Source: JANQPD01 sp963715655
GTDB taxonomy: Bacteria; Bacteroidota; Bacteroidia; Flavobacteriales; Schleiferiaceae
DNA: 64,000 nucleotides
Reading direction: 5' to 3'
Assembly: GCA_963715655.1 (NCBI GenBank)
Contig: OY970262.1
Location: forward strand, 3,472,001 to 3,536,000
Shown here in pieces: positions 28,804 through 36,834 of this stretch (its first letter is position 1; the number at the start of each line of letters is the position of its first letter). The position numbers and the translations under genes were made by a program. Under the pieces are notes generated by a model, which saw only the letters and a program-made list of their open reading frames with translations, ran no database searches and was not told the DNA's origin.

Positions 28804-31668
28804 TTACTCTAAAATCAGCAACCTTCCTCCTTCGTTTTCGGTAAGATTATTTACTCTGTAATAATATAATCCTGTACCAATACTTTGTCGTGCTGACAAA
28901 TCTCCAAGATCAATAAGATTTACCCCTTGTTTTAAATTGAAAAACTTTTGGGTGTACACAACAGCACCTTTTGTATTAAATAGGCTGATGGTAAAATCAC
29001 CGGCTTTTTTCATAGTTACAAAAGCGCGCACGTTTCCTTTGGTGGGATTTGGAAAAAACGAAACTAGCTTTCCCGCTGAAGTACTATCTAACACCATTGG
29101 GTTTTCATCAACTGGAGTAGAATCTTGTGGTTTTTCTTCTTCTTTTATTCTAAAATCGGTGAGCAACCAAAATTCCCCAGCTTTTAAATTGGTAGAAAGT
29201 GTAGGATGATTAAAATACAAGCTATCTCCTGAAAAATAATTATACCAACTACCGGTTTTTGGTAATGTTAATGTTGCAGTGCGTTCGCTAATTCCAAAAT
29301 TACCAAGTACCACCATGTTGCTATCTTCGGTATGTAATTGTATTGTTTTAAGCACGTTACCAAGCTCCAAACTCAAACTATCGGTTTGCATTAGGTTGGG
29401 AAACCTCCTGCGCAGGGCTAGTAATTTCGCATATACGTTTTGCAGTTTCCTGCGCTCGGGGTTTTCATAATAATCCCATCGAACAGGTTTGTTCCCTACT
29501 CTACAACTGTTATTTATGGTGCCATCTTTACAGTAATTAATAGAATAATCATAACCCATTTCACCAAACTGCCACATCATTTTTGGCCCGGGTATAGTAA
29601 AGAAAAAAGCTGCCGCTGCTCCTGCTCGTTGCAAAGCGGTATCTAATTCTTTTGTACTGTAATCCGCTGAAGTATTTCCAAAATTCAAATTGCGATACAT
29701 CAATCTTTCTTCGTCATGACTCTCCATAAACGCAACCAAATTGGCTTGCGAGAAACCTCTATTTTTATGGTAAGCTGAACTTAAATTAGCAGAAAATGCC
29801 ATGGTCGCTTCGTTGTACTGATGGTTTTCATTTCCCCATAATAAAAACCCATCACGTGCTAATTGCTGCTCTTCGGGGCCATCGGCAAAATGCTCCAATA
29901 TCATAATGGCATCCGCATCAATTTCTTCTACCTGCCCTTTAATTCTATTCAAAATATCAATGCGCGATTGATCATATTGTCCCCATAAACCTACGTTGCC
30001 CAAGCTATTTTTTTGTGTAAACCCTTTGGACAAATCCATGCGGTAGCCATCAATTTTATACTCTTTTACCCAATGTTGTATTACACGCTTGGTGTGGTAA
30101 ATAGTGGCCGGAGCTTCATGATTAAAATCATAACCCACGTTAAAATCATGCTTGGGCACACTATTAAAATACGGACTATTTGCAGTTGGTTGGCCGTTTT
30201 CAAAATACATCCGCACCAACGGGCTTTGTCCGAATGCGTGGTTCAAAGCAATGTCTAAAAGCACGGCAATCCCATGTTTATGACAAGAATCTACCAAAGC
30301 TTTGAAATCATTTTTAGTGCCGTAATATTTATCAGGTGCCATAAAAAACATTGGGTTGTACCCCCAACTTTCGTTGCCTTCAAATTCCATTATCGGCATT
30401 AATTCAATAGCATTTATTCCCAAGCTATCAAAATAAGGCAAACGCTCAATTACGGATTGATAGGTGCGCTTTGCGTCAAAATCACGAATAAGCATTTCGT
30501 AAATGGCTAGGTTTTTTTCTTCCGGACGGTTGTACGTGTAGCTAGAATCCCACGTATAAGTAGGTTGGTTTATTTTAAAAGCAGTTACCGGTAAACTTGC
30601 CTTATCAAAAGGAAAAGAAATTAAATTCGGGTACACATCACTGGAAATCCATTGGTCATTCCACGGGTCTAATATTTTCTCACTGTACGGATCCGCAATA
30701 CGGATACCTTCTTCACCCACATAGTATTGCAATCTGTATTCCACCTCCGGATCCAAGCCCGTTACTTCCAACCAAAAATATTCGCCATCAGGCGTTTGAT
30801 TCATGTCAAAAGCCGGGCGTAATTCCCAATCGTTAAAATCTCCTAACAGATATACGAAAGCTTTATTGGGCGCACGTAACTTAAAATAAAGTGTACTTTG
30901 GTTTAAAACAGTAATACCTTCCTCTGCCACACGTGGTTCCGCAGCAACATTGGTTGTGCCCCGCGCTAAGTATTCAATGGTATCATATAAAGTGACACCA
31001 TTTTTTTGGGCTTGTAAATGCACGTTGAACTTTCCCGGCCCGTAATTCCCAACATAAAGCTTATAGCTCAATGAAGCATTATTTACATTGGCTACCAATA
31101 AGGTGTTCTCGTGGTAAAGGCTAAAGTCAACATTTTGCGAGGCGGAAGCTTCAATAAAAAGAGTGTCTGTAAGTTGATACAAACCAAAATCTTGGCTAGG
31201 TTTAGTGAAATTAGCTTGTAGGCCAGCAGTGTATATCGGTGCATAAATATCCCCTCCCGTACTAGTTTTCCCTTCTTTACTACCATCTACATTTCTAAAA
31301 ACCATGGCTAATTGCTGCACTGTTTCATTAGGTGATAAACTGTAATAAGTAGGAATGTAAAATTTAATTTGATGGAGGTTGTTGCCAAGGTTCGTCATGC
31401 GCACCCTTGGATCATCCACACCCCAAGTGCCTTGTACATGTTGCCAATCAGAGGGGCCAGTGCTTAAATTAGTAATTACACCTGTGTGAATGTAGACCGT
31501 ATTAACTCCCACTAAGCCAGCGTTTCCTTGCGTAGCATCGTAGGTAAGCGTAATGGTATCCGTTTGAGTAGCAAAGGCAGGAGCAAGTGTAACCTGAGCA
31601 AAACCCATTGTGCTTAACACCAAAAACAAAGCACTTAGTCCGTTTTGTACTTGTTGTTTCGTCATCAT
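28804..31668 (-). CDS. Secreted GH13 alpha-amylase-type enzyme with CBM48-like domain and T9SS sorting domain
   Basis: 954 residues with a signal peptide ending near TMGFAQ (residue 25). Two N-terminal beta domains (about 27-130 and 140-240) precede a CBM48/early-set domain (VYLLGDFNDWELRP, about 250-350) and a GH13 barrel starting LAIYEMLIRDF. The catalytic triad is in place: nucleophile Asp545 (GYRMDLSKG), acid/base Glu592 (ILEHFADG) and transition-state Asp652 (ESHDEERLM). The C-terminus (FFPNPTKGNVRAF ... GLYYYRVNN) is a type A T9SS sorting domain, so the enzyme works outside the cell on starch or related glucans. It lies 6 bp after the regulator gene and is probably co-transcribed with it. 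Confidence 0.92.
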   Translation of the reverse strand: MMTKQQVQNGLSALFLVLSTMGFAQVTLAPAFATQTDTITLTYDATQGNAGLVGVNTVYIHTGVITNLSTGPSDWQHVQGTWGVDDPRVRMTNLGNNLHQIKFYIPTYYSLSPNETVQQLAMVFRNVDGSKEGKTSTGGDIYAPIYTAGLQANFTKPSQDFGLYQLTDTLFIEASASQNVDFSLYHENTLLVANVNNASLSYKLYVGNYGPGKFNVHLQAQKNGVTLYDTIEYLARGTTNVAAEPRVAEEGITVLNQSTLYFKLRAPNKAFVYLLGDFNDWELRPAFDMNQTPDGEYFWLEVTGLDPEVEYRLQYYVGEEGIRIADPYSEKILDPWNDQWISSDVYPNLISFPFDKASLPVTAFKINQPTYTWDSSYTYNRPEEKNLAIYEMLIRDFDAKRTYQSVIERLPYFDSLGINAIELMPIMEFEGNESWGYNPMFFMAPDKYYGTKNDFKALVDSCHKHGIAVLLDIALNHAFGQSPLVRMYFENGQPTANSPYFNSVPKHDFNVGYDFNHEAPATIYHTKRVIQHWVKEYKIDGYRMDLSKGFTQKNSLGNVGLWGQYDQSRIDILNRIKGQVEEIDADAIMILEHFADGPEEQQLARDGFLLWGNENHQYNEATMAFSANLSSAYHKNRGFSQANLVAFMESHDEERLMYRNLNFGNTSADYSTKELDTALQRAGAAAAFFFTIPGPKMMWQFGEMGYDYSINYCKDGTINNSCRVGNKPVRWDYYENPERRKLQNVYAKLLALRRRFPNLMQTDSLSLELGNVLKTIQLHTEDSNMVVLGNFGISERTATLTLPKTGSWYNYFSGDSLYFNHPTLSTNLKAGEFWLLTDFRIKEEEKPQDSTPVDENPMVLDSTSAGKLVSFFPNPTKGNVRAFVTMKKAGDFTISLFNTKGAVVYTQKFFNLKQGVNLIDLGDLSARQSIGTGLYYYRVNNLTENEGGRLLILE

Positions 31669-31674
31669 TTATTC

Positions 31675-32370
31675 CTAATTTTCTTCTACATTAATTTCAT
31701 ACAACATGGCTGGCTTATGCAGCACACCTTTCTGTTTTTGATTGGTTGGGGTTACTAAATTTTCTTTTAAAAGCTTTTTTCTAAAGTTCCGCTTATCTAG
31801 TTTTTTACCGAGTATTATTTCGTACAAACGCTGAATTTGACTCAAGGTAAATTTCTCTGGGAGCAACTCAAACCCTGTTTTATGTTGCTCAAATCCTTCC
31901 CTTAATTGGGTAAAAGCCGTGTTAAAAATTTCATCATGGTCAAAAGCTAAAGAAGGCACCGCTTCTACATTTTGCCAAAAAACACGGTCGGCAAAAGACG
32001 AAGCCGAAGCCTTAAACTCATCCATTTTAACTAAGGCATAATAGGCCACCGTAATTACGCGCGCTTGCGGTTGTTTTCTATAACTCTGCAACCAATCTAA
32101 ATCCTTAATATCTTTTACCCTGTTGGGATTTCCGAAAGCTTTAAACTGCTTAAGGTAAATACCTTGCAAACCCGTTAGTTCCACTAACACGCGCGAAGCA
32201 GCTTGATCTAAACTTTCATCATCGCTAATTAAATCTCCCGGTAAAGCCTGCTGTACTTTGGTACGGTTTTGCATTTTTTGCTCAATAAGCAGTACATTTA
32301 ATTGCTCATTATCAAAACCAAAAACTACACAATCAACCGATAAGTTTGGATTTAAATTTAAACTACTCAT
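31675..32370 (-). CDS. NUDIX-winged-helix transcriptional regulator (NrtR-like), candidate maltodextrin regulator
   Basis: 231 residues: an N-terminal NUDIX fold (about 8-145) and a C-terminal winged helix (about 155-225, FTLSQIQRLYEIILGKKLDKRNFRKKLL), the plan of the NrtR family. The Nudix box reads GDLISDDESLDQAASRVLVELTG over two lines of the fold. The catalytic REuxEE core has become R-V-L-V-E-L, with two of three glutamates lost, so the domain probably senses a ligand and does not hydrolyse nucleotides. NrtR-family members control NAD or sugar (arabinose, xylose) genes. Here every neighbour is a maltodextrin or glycolysis gene and operator site B lies in its own upstream region, so I infer a local, autoregulated maltodextrin regulator. 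Confidence 0.85.
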   Translation of the reverse strand: MSSLNLNPNLSVDCVVFGFDNEQLNVLLIEQKMQNRTKVQQALPGDLISDDESLDQAASRVLVELTGLQGIYLKQFKAFGNPNRVKDIKDLDWLQSYRKQPQARVITVAYYALVKMDEFKASASSFADRVFWQNVEAVPSLAFDHDEIFNTAFTQLREGFEQHKTGFELLPEKFTLSQIQRLYEIILGKKLDKRNFRKKLLKENLVTPTNQKQKGVLHKPAMLYEINVEEN

Positions 32371-32445
32371 ATTCTATTTTGCTAAACATTAAGGTGCAAA
32401 AATGTAGAAAACATTATTAGGCGATAAAATTACAACATTTTTTAT

Positions 32446-32470
32446 AAGTGTATTTTTTACACTAAGTTTG
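32446..32470. promoter_or_regulatory. Operator site B and pfkA -7 element in the divergent regulator/pfkA promoter
   Basis: AAGTGTA-TTTTT-TACACTA (32446-32464) matches the operator consensus in 18 of 19 positions if the spacer is ignored. The perfect -7 element TAAGTTTG (32463-32470) for the plus-strand pfkA gene overlaps its right end. The ATG of pfkA is 28 bases beyond the operator; the regulator start is 75 bases away on the other side. Confidence 0.75.
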
Positions 32471-32492
32471 CTACAGAATCCGATAGCATCCT

Positions 32493-33476
32493 ATGAATAA
32501 ACCAATCAACACAATAGGCGTACTCACCTCGGGCGGAGATTCGCCCGGCATGAATGCCGCGATACGCGCTGTGATTAGAACCGCCTCTTTTTACAACAAA
32601 AAAGTTTACGGCATTTATGAAGGATATCAAGGGTTTATTGAGGGTAACATTGAAGAGCTAAACGCCCGTTCGGTAAAAAACATTTTAAACCGTGGCGGCA
32701 CAGTATTAAAGAGCAGCCGTAGTGAAGAATTTAAAACTAAAGAAGGCCGAGCCAAAGCGTATAAAAATCTGCAAAAGCATAACATAGATGCATTGGTTTT
32801 AATTGGCGGAAACGGAACCTTTACCGGTGGGCATATTTTTTATGAAGAATACGGTATGCCCGTAATTGGCGTACCCGGCACCATTGATAATGATTTGTTT
32901 GGCTCTGATTTTACCATCGGTTTTGATTCAGCCACCAACACCGTAATTGAGTGCATTGATAAAATTAGAGATACTGCAGAATCGCACAATCGACTCTTTT
33001 TTGTAGAAGTGATGGGGCGCGACAGTGGGTTTATAGCTTTACGAGCAGCGCTGGCTAGTGGTGCTTTAGATGTGGTTTTACCTGAAGAAAATGCACCACT
33101 AGAGGATCTTTTCGGGGAATTGGCTAAAGGAAATGAAAATAAAAAAACCAATAAAATGGTGGTGGTAGCGGAAGGGAATGCTTTGGGTAGCACTTTTGAA
33201 ATAGCGGAAAAAGTACGTCAGCGCTTTCCTGAATTAGAATCTAAGGTCACCATTTTAGGTCATTTACAGCGAGGCGGTTCACCCAGTTGTCACGACCGGG
33301 TTTTGGCCAGCCAATTGGGCGTAGCAGCCGTAGAGGGATTATTAAATGGAAAAACCGATGTGATGGCTGGCGTAGTAAAAGGTAGTATAGAATACACTTT
33401 TTTGCTTAAAGCCATTAGCAACAAAGCCGTTTTAGACACGGAGCTACTTAGGATTAGTAAAATACTATCGATTTAA
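32493..33476 (+). CDS. pfkA: 6-phosphofructokinase, ATP-type
   Basis: 327 residues, the length of bacterial PfkA. The ATP-site motif TSGGDSPGMNAAIRAV begins at residue 11, and the fructose-6-phosphate/catalytic motif GTIDND carries Asp132 and Asp134. VEVMGRDSGF and HLQRGGSPSCHDR complete the active site. The enzyme commits fructose 6-phosphate to glycolysis. Unusually, the conserved GGDG loop that holds the Mg-ATP ligand (Asp103 in E. coli) reads GGNGTFTGG, with Asn107. The promoter overlaps operator site B, linking this step to the maltodextrin regulon. Confidence 0.94.
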   Translation: MNKPINTIGVLTSGGDSPGMNAAIRAVIRTASFYNKKVYGIYEGYQGFIEGNIEELNARSVKNILNRGGTVLKSSRSEEFKTKEGRAKAYKNLQKHNIDALVLIGGNGTFTGGHIFYEEYGMPVIGVPGTIDNDLFGSDFTIGFDSATNTVIECIDKIRDTAESHNRLFFVEVMGRDSGFIALRAALASGALDVVLPEENAPLEDLFGELAKGNENKKTNKMVVVAEGNALGSTFEIAEKVRQRFPELESKVTILGHLQRGGSPSCHDRVLASQLGVAAVEGLLNGKTDVMAGVVKGSIEYTFLLKAISNKAVLDTELLRISKILSI

Positions 33477-33494
33477 ACCGACAGCTTGCACTAA

Positions 33495-34163
33495 ATGAAA
33501 CAGGTATTGATCATATTAAGCATCTTAACTTTCACTTCTTGTGATTTCAAATCTTCAGCTGATTATAATAATGAAGCGGAGAAATTAGAAAGTGAAGGAA
33601 AATATAAAAAAGCCATTCTTTATTTAGACAAAGCTATTGAAAAAGATCCCGAGAACATATATGCCATAATGAATAGAGGTGTTGACAAATCGATTTTGGG
33701 AAATTCTGAAGGCGCAATTAACGATTATACTAGAATTATTGAAATTGACGAGGGTAATGCCCTTGCATATTTAAACAGAGGAAAGAATAAAAAACGACTA
33801 AAGGATTTCAAAGGAGCAATTGAGGACTTTGAAAAAGCAGTCAAAATCAAAGGGGGTGATTTAATCTATTTGGATAAAGTTGAAAACTCTTACATTGAAA
33901 CAGGATTTGAATTTGACGTTTCTATGGAAGAGATTCGATTTGAACGAGGAATTTCAAGATATTATATTGATAGTCTTAAACTTGCATTTGACGACTTCAC
34001 CTTTTGTATCGATAAAAATTTTGAGAAACCTTCAAGTTTATTTTGGCGAGGCATGATTTATTTGGCTTACCAGATGAATTTAGAGGGTTGTTCTGACTTG
34101 AAAGAAGCTGATGAATTGGACGATTCAGATGCTCGACAAATGATTGAAAAGTACTGTCAATAA
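33495..34163 (+). CDS. TPR-repeat lipoprotein of unknown function
   Basis: 222 residues starting with a lipobox signal ending at Cys16 (LTFTSCDFKSS). Three or more tetratricopeptide repeats follow (NNEAEKLESEGKYKKAILYL, AIMNRGVDKSILGNSEGAIN, AYLNRGKNKKRLKDFKGAIE), then a more divergent C-terminal segment, a further helical pair and the ending QMIEKYCQ. TPRs mediate protein-protein contacts; no partner is evident. The gene lies between pfkA and gapA, has a more AT-rich codon usage than either, and shows no functional link to them, so it may be a later insertion into the cluster. Confidence 0.78.
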   Translation: MKQVLIILSILTFTSCDFKSSADYNNEAEKLESEGKYKKAILYLDKAIEKDPENIYAIMNRGVDKSILGNSEGAINDYTRIIEIDEGNALAYLNRGKNKKRLKDFKGAIEDFEKAVKIKGGDLIYLDKVENSYIETGFEFDVSMEEIRFERGISRYYIDSLKLAFDDFTFCIDKNFEKPSSLFWRGMIYLAYQMNLEGCSDLKEADELDDSDARQMIEKYCQ

Positions 34164-34247
34164 TAACAAAAGAAAGGCCACAAAAGCTAGGTATGACAAC
34201 ACTTTTTATAAGGCCACCGCACTTTTAATGAACCCTAAAAACACAAC

Positions 34248-35240
34248 ATGATAAAAATTGCAATCAATGGTTTTGGACGTATTGGACGCTTAACCTTTAG
34301 AAAATTATTGGACAAACCCAACGTGGAAGTAGTAGCAATAAATGATCTTACCGATACTAAAACACTAGCGCATTTACTTCAGCATGATTCTGTACATGGC
34401 ATGCTACACGCACAAGTGGAAGCGCAGGACAATGCTATTTTAATTAATGATAAAGTGCTTAAGGTATTTGGAGAGCGTGATCCAAAAAAGCTTCCTTGGG
34501 GCGAGTTAGGTATTGATTTGGTGATAGAGTGCACCGGAATTTTTCGCAATAAAGAAAAAATGAACTGGCACGTGGAAGCGGGTGCAAAGCGTGTTTTATT
34601 AAGTGCACCTGCTGACGGTGATGTAAAAACTATTGTACTAGGTGTAAATGGTGAACACTTAAGCGAGGGCGATAAGTTTATTTCCAATGCAAGCTGCACT
34701 ACCAACTGTTTGGCGCCTATGGCCAAGGTGCTCGATGATGTATTTGGCATTGAAAAAGGCTATATGACGACCATCCACTCCTACACAGCCGATCAAAATT
34801 TACAGGATGCTCCGCATAAAGATTTACGTAGAGCAAGAGCCGCAGCCATAAACTTAATTCCTACCACCACCGGTGCTGCTAAAGCAGTGAGTTTAGTGTT
34901 ACCTCAGCTAGAGGGAAAGTTAGATGGATTTGCCGTACGCGTGCCAACACCAACAGGGTCTATCACTGATTTAACCGTTACGCTAAAGCGTGATGCCACC
35001 GTAGAAGAAATTAATGAAGCTATGCAAAAAGCAGCTGACGGTGCTATGAAAGGAATTCTAAAATATAGCGCAGCTCCTTTAGTATCAAGTGATATTGTGG
35101 GTGATGGACATTCTTGTATTTTAGATAGTGAACTTACCTCAGCTAATGGAAATTTAGTGAAAGTTGTGGGCTGGTATGATAATGAAGCGGGCTACTCCTC
35201 ACGCTTGGCCGACCTTGCTGAAATGATGGGTAAATTGTAA
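34248..35240 (+). CDS. gap: Type I glyceraldehyde-3-phosphate dehydrogenase
   Basis: 330 residues with an NAD-binding Rossmann start (INGFGRIGRLTFRKL), Asp in VAINDLTDT typical of NAD preference, the catalytic motif SNASCTTNCLAP with Cys150, and HSYTADQNLQDAPHKD holding the catalytic His a little beyond 175. WYDNEAGYSSRLADL closes the protein. It oxidises glyceraldehyde 3-phosphate to 1,3-bisphosphoglycerate. Clustering with pfkA and maltose catabolism supports a catabolic role; many Bacteroidetes carry more than one copy. No operator was found directly upstream. Confidence 0.95.
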   Translation: MIKIAINGFGRIGRLTFRKLLDKPNVEVVAINDLTDTKTLAHLLQHDSVHGMLHAQVEAQDNAILINDKVLKVFGERDPKKLPWGELGIDLVIECTGIFRNKEKMNWHVEAGAKRVLLSAPADGDVKTIVLGVNGEHLSEGDKFISNASCTTNCLAPMAKVLDDVFGIEKGYMTTIHSYTADQNLQDAPHKDLRRARAAAINLIPTTTGAAKAVSLVLPQLEGKLDGFAVRVPTPTGSITDLTVTLKRDATVEEINEAMQKAADGAMKGILKYSAAPLVSSDIVGDGHSCILDSELTSANGNLVKVVGWYDNEAGYSSRLADLAEMMGKL

Positions 35241-35251
35241 AAAATACACTT
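35233..35251 (+). promoter_or_regulatory. Operator site C in front of the kinase-pgmB-GH65-GH13 operon
   Basis: AATTGTA-AAAAA-TACACTT matches the consensus with one arm mismatch. It straddles the gap stop codon and ends 40 bases before the ATG of the sugar kinase. A TTACTTTG element (35263-35270), 7 of 8 to the -7 consensus, follows 11 bases downstream. Confidence 0.7.
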
Positions 35252-35291
35252 TGGCAAATTTCTTACTTTGCCAATTCTAAATTAAGACCAA

Positions 35292-36170
35292 ATGATTTTT
35301 ATCGCGGAAAGTGGATCTACTAAGTGCGATGCGGTTTTTCTTCATGAAGATGGCCGTGAAGTTTGCCGTTTACACACCATGGGCTTCAATCCCTATTTTC
35401 ACACCTCTTCCTTTATAAGCGTAGAACTAAGCAAAGCAAAAGAAGTAGCACAATACGGAAATGCCGTTACCAAAGTGTTTTTTTACGGAGCAGGTTCCAG
35501 CAGTCCAACCTTAAACAGCATTGTTGCTGCTGGGCTTAAACAGGTGTTTCCGAACGCTCATATTTTGGTAGATCACGATTTAAAAGCTTGTGCCTACGCT
35601 ACCTATAAAGGTGAACCTGCTATTAGTTGCATTTTAGGCACCGGCAGTAATTCCGTTTATTTTGATGGAAAAGAAATTAGTGAAGAGGTTCCCGCCCTTG
35701 GCTATATTTTAGGTGATGAAGGCTCTGCCAGTTACTTAGGAAAAAAATTAGTAGCGGCTTATTTATACAAACAATTACCGGCACAAATTGCAGCCGATTT
35801 TGAAAACACGTATAAGCTAAGTAAAGATGATATAATTCAAAAAGTGTACAAACAACCCAATGCAAACGTAGCACTGGCCAGCTTTGCCCCTTTTGTAAGT
35901 AAGCACATAGAGCACCCCATAATTTGGGAAATGGTATTTACCGGATTTAGATTATTTCTGCAAACCCACGCACTTTGTTATGCTAATGCTAGAGAAGTTC
36001 CCATCAATTTTGTAGGTAGCATTGCGCATCACTTTAGTGAAATTTTAGAAGATGCTGTAGCCCATTTAGATTTAAAAATGGGCGCCATTATTCAAAAGCC
36101 GTTGAATGGACTTATAAACTATCACCTTGCGTATATTCTGTGCACACCTAAATCTGTAAAAACAGCCTAA
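35292..36170 (+). CDS. BadF/BadG/BcrA-type ATPase, N-acetylglucosamine-kinase-like sugar kinase
   Basis: 292 residues of the actin-like ATPase superfamily. The first phosphate loop is AESGSTKCDAVFL, the second nucleotide motif is CILGTGSNSVYFDG, and ALGYILGDEGSASYLGKKL is the family-specific adenosine/gate motif. Relatives are annotated as GlcNAc or glucosamine kinases. In this operon the neighbouring phosphorylase would release free glucose, so I infer that the enzyme phosphorylates glucose (or a related hexose) to the 6-phosphate. The next gene starts 3 bp after its stop codon. Confidence 0.85.
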   Translation: MIFIAESGSTKCDAVFLHEDGREVCRLHTMGFNPYFHTSSFISVELSKAKEVAQYGNAVTKVFFYGAGSSSPTLNSIVAAGLKQVFPNAHILVDHDLKACAYATYKGEPAISCILGTGSNSVYFDGKEISEEVPALGYILGDEGSASYLGKKLVAAYLYKQLPAQIAADFENTYKLSKDDIIQKVYKQPNANVALASFAPFVSKHIEHPIIWEMVFTGFRLFLQTHALCYANAREVPINFVGSIAHHFSEILEDAVAHLDLKMGAIIQKPLNGLINYHLAYILCTPKSVKTA

Positions 36171-36173
36171 ACT

Positions 36174-36827
36174 ATGATTCGAGCATTTATTTTTGATTTA
36201 GATGGCGTGTTGGTGGATACTGCAAAATATCATTTTAAAGCGTGGCAGCGCCTTGCCAATACTTTGGGAATTGATTTTACCGAAGACGAAAACGAGCAGT
36301 TAAAAGGAGTAAGTCGTAAAGAATCACTTGAAAAAATTTTAGAATGGGGCGGTAAAAGCCTCCCTGAAGCCAAGTTTAATGAGCTGATGGCCAAAAAGAA
36401 CGATTGGTATTTGGAGCTTATGCAAAATATGGACGAGGATGAAACGCTGGAAGGTGTTCGTACATTTTTAGAGGAGTGCCAAAGCTTACAACTAAAAATA
36501 GCCCTTGGTAGTGCCAGTAAAAATGCACAAGCCATTTTAGAAAAAACCAAATTAACCTCTTTTTTTGAAGCAATTATTGATGGTACCAAAACATCAAAAT
36601 CTAAACCTGACCCGCAGGTATTTTTAATGGGAGCCGAAGCCTTAGATGTATTGCCTGAAAACACCGTAGTTTTTGAAGATTCTATTGCTGGTGTGGAAGC
36701 AGCCAAGCGCGGTGGATTTAAAAGTGTAGGCGTTGGAAGCGAAAACGTGCTAAAAGGCGCTGATTTATTTGTAGCAGGACTGCACGAAAAAACCGCCAGC
36801 AGCATCATTAATGAGTTGAATTTTTAG
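36174..36827 (+). CDS. pgmB: Beta-phosphoglucomutase
   Basis: 217 residues. HAD motif 1 is FIFDLDGVLVDTAKYH: nucleophile Asp8, general acid/base Asp10 and His20, which matches the hinge histidine characteristic of beta-phosphoglucomutase. The cap has LKGVSRKESLEKIL, the substrate-binding stretch of this family. Motif 2 is IALGSASKNA and motif 4 is FEDSIAGVEAAKRGG. It converts beta-glucose 1-phosphate, the product of GH65 phosphorolysis, to glucose 6-phosphate. The gene is tightly packed before the GH65 gene (7 bp), as expected for consecutive pathway steps. Confidence 0.95.
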   Translation: MIRAFIFDLDGVLVDTAKYHFKAWQRLANTLGIDFTEDENEQLKGVSRKESLEKILEWGGKSLPEAKFNELMAKKNDWYLELMQNMDEDETLEGVRTFLEECQSLQLKIALGSASKNAQAILEKTKLTSFFEAIIDGTKTSKSKPDPQVFLMGAEALDVLPENTVVFEDSIAGVEAAKRGGFKSVGVGSENVLKGADLFVAGLHEKTASSIINELNF

Positions 36828-36834
36828 TCCTTAT

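Noticed and set aside
36230..36808. 192-codon frame antisense to pgmB
   Set aside because: It lies fully inside a well-supported gene, is rich in Ser/Leu/Lys runs and has no recognisable motif; a shadow of codon usage.
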